From Mollicutes bacterium (GTDB lineage: Bacteria > Bacillota_I > Bacilli_A > Izemoplasmatales > Izemoplasmataceae): a DNA stretch of 7,523 nucleotides. The translations under genes were made by a program, and so were the position numbers. Numbering within the stretch: position 1 is the first letter of the stretch; every line of letters begins with the position of its first letter. The stretch lies in contig PWKX01000084.1 of assembly GCA_003559585.1 (NCBI GenBank), positions 1 through 7,523 on the forward strand, read 5' to 3'. Of the stretch, positions 1 through 4,088 are shown piece after piece. The notes under the pieces were generated by a model, which worked only from the letters and a program-made list of their open reading frames with translations, was not told the origin of the DNA and did no database searches.

Positions 1-358
1 CCAGTGTTTTCGAATCATAATGGGTAACCTTTAAATCTTCATAAGCCTCAAAAGCTAAGCGAAAAGCATTGAATGTACCACTTAAACCAGAGGATAAGTT
101 AATCGCAAAAACATTGTCATAACCTTCTTTTTTAATGATATCTAATGTTTCATATAAATCTTCGTTGCTTGGTAAACTGGTGCTGATTTTATGAGTGTCT
201 AATTTCTCATACACCATTTCACTGGTAATATCTACTTGATCACGGTACCCTTTACCATCAATCAGTATTTGTAAAGGTAAGACGTATAAATTAGGATGTT
301 GATCTAACACTTCTTGATTCAAGTTAGCTGCTGAATCGGTGATAATAGCTGTTTTCAT
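1..358 (-). CDS. DegV family fatty-acid-binding protein, N-terminal part (cut by the left edge)
   Basis: The first 119 residues of a DegV-family protein are visible; full members are about 280 residues, so the C-terminal half lies outside the window. It starts MKTAIITDSAANL, the usual DegV opening, and continues with the T-S-x-P-S motif (T60-S61, P63-S64) and the S-S-G-L-S-G-T motif (S89 to T95). In characterised members these segments hold the carboxylate of a bound fatty acid. Family members serve as the fatty-acid-binding subunit (FakB) of fatty acid kinase, which feeds exogenous fatty acids into phospholipid synthesis in the cytoplasm. The ATG at 358 is preceded by AAGGAG (complement of 365-370) at good spacing. 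The gene diverges from the PfpI-like gene. Which fatty acid it binds, or whether it is a FakB at all, cannot be told from the visible part. Confidence 0.94.
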   Translation of the reverse strand, partial: MKTAIITDSAANLNQEVLDQHPNLYVLPLQILIDGKGYRDQVDITSEMVYEKLDTHKISTSLPSNEDLYETLDIIKKEGYDNVFAINLSSGLSGTFNAFRLAFEAYEDLKVTHYDSKTL

Positions 359-395
359 AATTTTCTCCTTAGAAAATAGGGATTTAAATGCTACG

Positions 396-424
396 TTTAT
401 ACACATTAAAGCACATGATGTATC
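396..424 (-). promoter_or_regulatory. Candidate degV-family gene promoter
   Basis: On the minus strand a TATAAA -10 (401 to 396) lies 17 bases from a weak GATACA -35 (424 to 419). It would give an mRNA leader of about 30-35 bases ending at the AAGGAG site. The -35 is poor and lies within the palindrome at 413-428, as would fit a regulated promoter. Confidence 0.4.
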
Positions 425-428
425 ATGT
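413..428. promoter_or_regulatory. Palindrome over the degV -35 region (candidate operator)
   Basis: ACATGAT, two bases (GT), ATCATGT: a perfect 7-2-7 inverted repeat. It sits on the inferred -35 of the DegV-family gene, about 55 bases upstream of its start codon. No U-tract follows on either strand, so it is not a terminator. The binding protein is unknown. Confidence 0.35.
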
Positions 429-492
429 TTATGCATATTTAGAGTAACATGAATAACTTTGAATGTAAAAGCAATCACTCAACAAAACCATT

Positions 493-508
493 CATTCGTA
501 TGCGAATG
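493..508. promoter_or_regulatory. Inverted repeat upstream of the PfpI-like gene (candidate operator)
   Basis: CATTCG, four bases (TATG), CGAATG: a perfect 6-4-6 inverted repeat. A TATAAT at 529-534 lies 20 bases downstream, so the repeat would overlap the -35 position of any promoter using that hexamer. It could be a regulator site for the PfpI-like gene; short repeats in A/T-rich DNA also arise by chance. Confidence 0.3.
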
Positions 509-564
509 TTTCGTGATACTACTTGCTTTATAATGGCCCTTCATATATCGTTAATGCACTACTT

Positions 565-592
565 TTGCATTCTTTATGATCTGATTTATAAT
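565..592 (+). promoter_or_regulatory. Promoter of the PfpI-like gene
   Basis: TTGCAT (565-570) and a perfect TATAAT (587-592) are separated by 16 bases, a sigma-A-type arrangement. Transcription would begin near 599, leaving a leader of about 30 bases with the GGAGGT ribosome site. A second perfect TATAAT at 529-534 has no clear -35 and may be an additional upstream promoter. Confidence 0.6.
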
Positions 593-616
593 AACATTAA
601 GAGATGTCAATTTGTT

Positions 617-622
617 GGAGGT
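617..622 (+). promoter_or_regulatory. Shine-Dalgarno site that fixes the PfpI-like start
   Basis: GGAGGT lies six bases before the ATG at 629. It decides against the longer open frame from 449, whose extra 60 codons would cover the promoter and leader and do not resemble the family N-terminus. Confidence 0.85.
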
Positions 623-628
623 GTTACC

Positions 629-1144
629 ATGCGAAAAATTGCCATATTATTAGAAAACTTGTACGACGATAAAGAATTAATTTACCCGTACTACCGATTA
701 CAAGAGGCTGGGTATAAGGTTGATTTGGTTGGTACAAAGAAAAAAGAAACTTACAAAAGCAAACACGGATTACCTATGACAAGCGACATTGGTTCACAAG
801 AAGCCAATCCAAACGATTATGAGGCCTTGATCATTCCCGGTGGTTTTTCCCCTGATTATATGCGTAGACACCAAGCTACCATCGATTTTGCTAAAGCGAT
901 GAATGATATGAACAAACCAATCGCAGCGATTTGCCATGGGCCATGGTTGATGATTTCAAGTTGCGATTTAAAAGGCCGATCACTAACCGGTTTTCACTCG
1001 ATTAAGACGGATATTGAAAACGCTGGTGCAAGCTATCAAGATGCGCAAGTCGTCGTTGATCAAAACTTTATCACATCTAGAACACCAAACGATCTGCCTG
1101 CATTCACAAAAGCCATCATCCATGCGTTAAACGAAACAGCTTAA
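629..1144 (+). CDS. DJ-1/PfpI family protein (class I glutamine amidotransferase-like, PfpI subfamily)
   Basis: This 171-residue protein has the length and layout of the single-domain PfpI/YhbO/YraA branch of the DJ-1 superfamily: a leading beta strand (MRKIAILLENLYDD), E-L-I-Y-P at 16-20, the I-I-P-G-G-F strand-turn at 68-73, and the nucleophile elbow A-I-C-H-G-P-W with Cys102 and His103. Relatives have been described as intracellular proteases, chaperones and glyoxalase or protein deglycases acting on methylglyoxal adducts; which applies here cannot be read from sequence. By eye alignment, the position of the conserved acid that supports the catalytic cysteine (Glu in DJ-1 and in PfpI) is Asp13. 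There is no signal peptide, so it is cytoplasmic. It is transcribed alone, from its own promoter to the hairpin at 1181-1234, consistent with a stress-inducible unit. Confidence 0.93.
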   Translation: MRKIAILLENLYDDKELIYPYYRLQEAGYKVDLVGTKKKETYKSKHGLPMTSDIGSQEANPNDYEALIIPGGFSPDYMRRHQATIDFAKAMNDMNKPIAAICHGPWLMISSCDLKGRSLTGFHSIKTDIENAGASYQDAQVVVDQNFITSRTPNDLPAFTKAIIHALNETA

Positions 1145-1180
1145 TTCTACGTATAGCAAGTCAAAATATTACAAAGCTTA

Positions 1181-1234
1181 AAAATACACCCTTACCATTG
1201 GCACATATCAAAGCCAATATGGGTGTATTTTTTT
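1181..1234. terminator. Bidirectional Rho-independent terminator between convergent genes
   Basis: An 11-bp perfect outer stem (AAAATACACCC at 1181-1191 with its complement at 1221-1231) and a 6-bp inner stem (ATTGGC at 1197-1202 with GCCAAT at 1213-1218) are joined by a small internal loop. The plus direction ends in seven T (1228-1234), serving the PfpI-like gene. The minus direction has a shorter U run and can serve the convergent TIKI-like gene, whose stop codon (1233-1235) lies in the T-run. Confidence 0.85.
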
Positions 1235-2327
1235 ATAACTTTTGATGGTTTTCTATCGGCTGATAACGCCTGGTTAAATCAACATATTTTGAAACCAGCA
1301 ACCAATATGATTCTAATGAATTTGGAGTTTCATGCCAATCTGGATCAGGAAAGTTTGCCAACACATCCGATAAGCTTACATGATGTAAATAATCTTTATC
1401 AACAGATGCGCCTTGTCTTTTAGCAAGCGGTTTTAAATATAGGTACCCATCGGCTAAATCTTTTAGTTTAAAATTTTGATATCCAGTAGCTAAAAAACTA
1501 TGATCTTTCAAATCACCAATCATCGATTCACTTAAATCAAAGCCAAGTGGTTGATGATTTAACCTTGACATAACACGCTCAATCATACCATCTGCGGGCT
1601 GTATGTGTTTGCCTGTTTCTAAGGCTGGCAAATACTCGTGAAACAAAACCGTTTTAACCCGAGCATTGGTATACCGTTTGATTAAATGCCCCATATGACG
1701 GTTTTCGTGTCTTATAAAACCTTGCGCTAAATAATCAAATACTGGTGGTTCATACTTTGTATAAGCATGGATGTTGCCAACTAAGGCAACCATTTTTTCT
1801 TGACACTCAATCACATGTTTTTGTATCCGTTTAAATCGGAACCACTCTGTCCCACCTTTATGAAAGACACGTCTTGCCTCATGTATTGTGTTTGGACTTG
1901 TGTTTATGTGATGCCAATGATATTGATAAGACAAGTTCAATATTCTAAGTTTTTTACTGTTTTTAAAGCGGGTTTGATTAAACTGAAAAACCGCTTTATA
2001 TATCGCTTGATAATCTTGATAAGCAAACAGGGTATTATAATTAAAAAACAATTGACGAGCTAAACTTTCATCATAAACATCGCCCATCACAAGATTGTCT
2101 AATTGTCTTTGATCCTCAGCACATCCGAACTCCATGCCTAAAACACGCATCCCTGCTTCATACAACTGCGGTATCGCGTCTATCAAACATTGAATGTTTT
2201 CTTTTATCGCATGGTGTTCTCCCAGCAAAATAATATCATGATTTCTTAAAAGCGTGCTTAAATAATCCGAAGGCAACATGCCTTCTTTTTTTAAAGATTC
2301 TACCATGTTAGGTATGTTTAATGCCAT
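1233..2327 (-). CDS. TIKI/EreA/ChaN-like superfamily protein (putative hydrolase or haem-binding fold)
   Basis: A 364-residue cytoplasmic-looking protein with no signal peptide or membrane segment. Two G-x-x-H motifs are visible: G36-E-H-H39 after a hydrophobic strand (DIILLGEHH) and G184-N-I-H187-A after another (MVALVGNIHA). Glu66 lies in G-M-E-F-G at the end of the next strand. Paired G-x-x-H motifs plus a strand-end glutamate characterise the fold shared by erythromycin esterase, TIKI metalloproteases, PMT and the ChaN haem-binding group. The region up to about residue 220 fits this core; the C-terminal 140 residues (many aromatics and His) are unrecognised. The ATG at 2327 is chosen because GGTGAT (complement of 2331-2336) precedes it; an in-frame ATG at 2351 would add eight residues but lacks a ribosome site. 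It diverges from an AraC regulator with a shared promoter region, suggesting regulation by that protein. Substrate is unknown; the superfamily call is by motif only. Confidence 0.75.
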   Translation of the reverse strand: MALNIPNMVESLKKEGMLPSDYLSTLLRNHDIILLGEHHAIKENIQCLIDAIPQLYEAGMRVLGMEFGCAEDQRQLDNLVMGDVYDESLARQLFFNYNTLFAYQDYQAIYKAVFQFNQTRFKNSKKLRILNLSYQYHWHHINTSPNTIHEARRVFHKGGTEWFRFKRIQKHVIECQEKMVALVGNIHAYTKYEPPVFDYLAQGFIRHENRHMGHLIKRYTNARVKTVLFHEYLPALETGKHIQPADGMIERVMSRLNHQPLGFDLSESMIGDLKDHSFLATGYQNFKLKDLADGYLYLKPLAKRQGASVDKDYLHHVSLSDVLANFPDPDWHETPNSLESYWLLVSKYVDLTRRYQPIENHQKL

Positions 2328-2330
2328 ATC

Positions 2331-2336
2331 ATCACC
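2331..2336 (-). promoter_or_regulatory. Shine-Dalgarno site that fixes the TIKI-like start
   Basis: GGTGAT, the 3' half of the consensus AAGGAGGTGATC, lies three bases before the ATG at 2327. The divergent AraC gene uses the same type of site (AGGTGAT), supporting its use here. Nothing comparable precedes the upstream ATG at 2351. Confidence 0.6.
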
Positions 2337-2371
2337 ATCCAACCTAATCATACATGATTTTTGTTTATTTA

Positions 2372-2377
2372 ATTGTA
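2372..2377 (-). promoter_or_regulatory. -10 of the candidate TIKI-like gene promoter
   Basis: On the minus strand TACAAT (2377 to 2372) lies 16 bases from TGTACA (2399 to 2394), a plausible -10 and -35. The -35 lies over the -10 region of the opposing AraC promoter, so the two promoters would compete for RNA polymerase. Confidence 0.45.
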
Positions 2378-2401
2378 TATTTATCTACTTTATTGTACAT
2401 T
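2373..2401 (+). promoter_or_regulatory. Candidate promoter of the AraC-family regulator
   Basis: TTGTAT (2373-2378) and TACATT (2396-2401) are 17 bases apart. The start site would be near 2408, giving a very short leader with the AGGTGAT ribosome site (2408-2414) at its very beginning. The promoter nearly coincides with the reverse promoter of the TIKI-like gene. Confidence 0.4.
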
Positions 2402-2418
2402 TAACTTAGGTGATAACG

Positions 2419-3090
2419 ATGGATATCTTATATGGCGATACAACATTTTTAAATCAATACTTGCTTCAAGCGTTGAAAACTGGTGATTTATATACCGCGC
2501 AGTCTATTATGAATCAACGTTATGATAAACAAAAAACAGTCCCTTTAGAAGAGCAAAAATGTGGTAGTTTTATGTTATTAAGCGTGTTAAGTCACGAACT
2601 ATTAAAACAAGGCATCACAACCCAAGCATTTCATCCTATATACAATCGATGTTATCAAGCCATTGATAAAACTAGGTCTATCATCGATCTTAAAAAAAGT
2701 GATGAACATATGTTGCAATCCTTTTTGAAAATGTATGATAAAAATTGGGTAAAAACAAACCATAACATCGTTAATGATGTCTTGGCCTACATTCATATGC
2801 ATCTAGAGCATAAACTAAACGCATCAATCATTGCTGAAGCACTACATTATTCTCCAAGTTATATTCAGCGAATTTTTAAAAAAACAATGAACATGTCGTT
2901 AATGGCATACATCAAACAAGCTAAAATAAACCATGGCATCACGCTTTTAGATATGTCGCTTAACATCTCTGAAGTCGCTCATATATTGCACTTTTATGAC
3001 AGCCCACACTTTATTAGAACATTTAAACAAATTACAGGACAAACACCCCTTCAATACCGTAAGACCAAACACAATAAAAACGATCTATGA
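2419..3090 (+). CDS. AraC-family transcriptional regulator
   Basis: A 223-residue regulator. The C-terminal 105 residues form the AraC double helix-turn-helix domain: first HTH about 134-155 (N-A-S-I-I-A-E-A-L-H-Y-S), second about 182-205 (N-I-S-E-V-A-H-I-L), then the family hallmark with F198-I-R-T-F, G207, P210 and Y213-R214. The usual glycine just before the second recognition helix is replaced by HFYDS. The N-terminal 115 residues are helical-looking; P42-L-x-x-x-K and the S-H-E-L-L-K-Q-G stretch resemble the all-helical N-terminal region seen in some Firmicute AraC proteins, not a cupin sugar-binding domain. No membrane segment is present. The ATG at 2419 is preferred to the in-frame GTG at 2410, because that GTG is part of the AGGTGAT ribosome site. 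It likely controls itself and the divergent TIKI-like gene through the repeats at 2372-2403; the inducer is unknown. Confidence 0.93.
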   Translation: MDILYGDTTFLNQYLLQALKTGDLYTAQSIMNQRYDKQKTVPLEEQKCGSFMLLSVLSHELLKQGITTQAFHPIYNRCYQAIDKTRSIIDLKKSDEHMLQSFLKMYDKNWVKTNHNIVNDVLAYIHMHLEHKLNASIIAEALHYSPSYIQRIFKKTMNMSLMAYIKQAKINHGITLLDMSLNISEVAHILHFYDSPHFIRTFKQITGQTPLQYRKTKHNKNDL

Positions 3091-3114
3091 TAATCAACAT
3101 CATAGATCGTTTTT
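3076..3114. terminator. Bidirectional terminator overlapping the end of the AraC gene
   Basis: A 16-bp perfect stem pairs 3076-3091 (AAAAACGATCTATGAT) with 3099-3114 around a 7-base loop. The left arm includes the last codons and the TGA stop of the AraC gene. Both arms end in five A or T, so it can terminate the plus-strand AraC gene and the minus-strand lipoprotein gene, whose stop codon is only three bases away. Confidence 0.9.
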
Positions 3115-3116
3115 AG

Positions 3117-3932
3117 TTATTCAGTAACTTCAACACTAAGAGGTGGGGTTTGATATTTTAACCCACCATCATGTAGCCACTGGAATACCACGTAAGTGGT
3201 TCCTTCACCAACCGCATTAATGTGTACATGATCGCCGTGATTCACAAACTCAACAACACCTTCATTCGCGTTTTCTAACAACACAACTTTGAAAGTATGA
3301 TGTCCATTTTGACCCAATGAAACAGTGTGACCATCTGCATCAACAATGTTAGCGCCTAATGAAAGGTTCTCCCCCACAGCAATCGCAGGCAACCTTCCAT
3401 GCCAATGATTGCCATGAACATAGGCTTCTACCGCCTGGTCTTCACGACGGTTTAACAACTCGAATGCCTCAACCTCTTCATCATCATGATTGTGATCGGC
3501 ATAAATGACATATACCTTCATACTGGGTGTTTCATACATTAACTCGCCATCTTGAACCCATTGAAACACCACTGATGTGATGCCTTCACTAACACCTTTA
3601 ATATGAACGTGATCGCCGTAATGATCGAAATCAACAATCCCTTCATTAGCATCACCAGCAAGCTCAACACGCAAACGATGATGACCATCTTTGTCTAATG
3701 TGATTTCCTCACCATCTTCATCTACGATGCGTGCACCAATAGAAAGATGATGATTTGGTAAAAGATCAGGTAAATCACCGTGCCAATGAGAACCATCAAC
3801 ATACGCCGCAACCGCACCATCTTCTTGACGGTTTAATAACTCAAATGTTTCGATCGATGTTGTCCCACTTCCACATGCTGCTAATGTGAAAACAAGCATA
3901 AATAACATCGTAATCATTATATGTTTTTTCAT
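3117..3932 (-). CDS. Histidine-rich lipoprotein with two tandem copies of a 115-residue domain (putative metal-binding)
   Basis: A 271-residue exported lipoprotein. The signal peptide is MKKHIMITMLFMLVFTLAAC: a lysine-rich start, a hydrophobic core and the lipobox L17-A-A-C20, so Cys20 would be lipidated and the protein anchored outside the membrane. The mature part is two copies of one domain (28-142 and 155-269) that align without gaps at an offset of exactly 127 residues, about 65 of 115 positions identical. Both copies keep H-W-H-G (49-52; 176-179), G-H-H (83-85; 210-212) and G-D-H-V-H-I (106-111; 233-238), six conserved histidines each. The linker adds D-H-N-H-D-D-E-E (146-153). The beta-rich pattern suggests an immunoglobulin-like sandwich. 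I do not recognise the family by name; histidine pairs imply zinc or another transition metal. The ATG at 3932 follows AAGGAG (complement of 3942-3947); a TTG one codon upstream is less likely. Transcribed alone, from a promoter near a Fur-type palindrome. Confidence 0.88.
   Translation of the reverse strand: MKKHIMITMLFMLVFTLAACGSGTTSIETFELLNRQEDGAVAAYVDGSHWHGDLPDLLPNHHLSIGARIVDEDGEEITLDKDGHHRLRVELAGDANEGIVDFDHYGDHVHIKGVSEGITSVVFQWVQDGELMYETPSMKVYVIYADHNHDDEEVEAFELLNRREDQAVEAYVHGNHWHGRLPAIAVGENLSLGANIVDADGHTVSLGQNGHHTFKVVLLENANEGVVEFVNHGDHVHINAVGEGTTYVVFQWLHDGGLKYQTPPLSVEVTE
3126..3851 (-). repeat. Intragenic tandem domain duplication in the lipoprotein gene
   Basis: Copy 1 is encoded by 3507-3851 and copy 2 by 3126-3470, with a register of exactly 381 bases. 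Identity is clear in protein but weak in DNA, so the duplication is old and the histidine motifs have been kept by selection. Confidence 0.9.
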
Positions 3933-3952
3933 CAAACATCACTCCTTTTTCT

Positions 3953-3981
3953 GAGATAAGAATGCCATAAACCAAATACAA
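3953..3981 (-). promoter_or_regulatory. Candidate lipoprotein gene promoter
   Basis: On the minus strand TTGTAT (3981 to 3976) and a weak TATCTC (3958 to 3953) are 17 bases apart. Its -35 runs into the palindrome at 3979-4001. An alternative is TTGAAA (4009 to 4004) with TGCATT (3986 to 3981), which would place the palindrome between -35 and -10. In either case a protein on the palindrome would block polymerase. Confidence 0.35.
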
Positions 3982-4001
3982 ATGCAAGTCATTTGCATTT
4001 G
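3979..4001. promoter_or_regulatory. 23-bp palindrome, candidate Fur-family (Zur-like) operator
   Basis: CAAATGCAA, five bases (GTCAT), TTGCATTTG: a perfect 9-5-9 inverted repeat about 50-70 bases upstream of the His-rich lipoprotein start. The central 15 bases, TGCAAGTCATTTGCA, form a 7-1-7 arrangement with an A-x-T-N-A-T-T core, as in known Fur, Zur and PerR boxes of Firmicutes, though the outer bases differ from each of them. There is no T-tract, so it is not a terminator. A metal-responsive repressor is the best guess given the gene downstream. Confidence 0.55.
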
Positions 4002-4027
4002 AGTTTCAAATTATGCTCCTAAACAAC

Positions 4028-4077
4028 AAAACCCCTTAATCTAGAGACCGGTTAGCGTATCTAGATTAAGGGGGTTT
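4028..4077 (-). terminator. glmS terminator
   Basis: A 14-bp perfect stem (4032-4045 with 4060-4073) encloses a 14-base loop that itself contains ACCGGT. Read on the minus strand, the stem ends in GGGG followed by TTTTGTTGTTT, starting 12 bases after the glmS stop codon. It insulates the lipoprotein gene from glmS transcription. Confidence 0.88.
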
Positions 4078-4088
4078 ACAACTTATGA

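Larger units (their letters stand above)
2372..2403. repeat. 12-bp direct repeat with 20-bp period in the divergent promoter region (candidate AraC-protein site)
   Basis: ATTGTATATTTA (2372-2383) and ATTGTACATTTA (2392-2403) differ at one base and are spaced 20 bp start to start, about two helical turns. A weaker copy, TTTGTTTATTTA (2360-2371, 10 of 12 matches), abuts the first. AraC-family proteins typically bind directly repeated half-sites about 21 bp apart, and the adjacent gene encodes one. The region is A/T-rich, so some similarity is expected by chance. Confidence 0.45.

Noticed and set aside
449..628. An in-frame 60-codon extension of the PfpI-like gene from an upstream ATG.
   Set aside because: It covers the promoter (565-592) and the GGAGGT site at 617-622, has no ribosome site of its own, and family members begin at the MRKIAILL strand.
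1800..2063. Plus-strand open frames inside the TIKI-like gene (also 1223-1423).
   Set aside because: They are antisense to a gene with clear conserved motifs and show low-quality composition; treated as shadows.
3088..3093. TGA at the end of the AraC gene as a tryptophan codon, as in mycoplasmas, because it is followed at once by TAA.
   Set aside because: All conserved tryptophans checked in the window use TGG, no gene has an internal TGA, and tandem TGA-TAA stops are ordinary.
4046..4059. The ACCGGT palindrome in the loop of the glmS terminator as a kissing-loop or restriction-linked signal.
   Set aside because: A 6-base palindrome in a 14-base loop is easily chance and nothing else supports a role.
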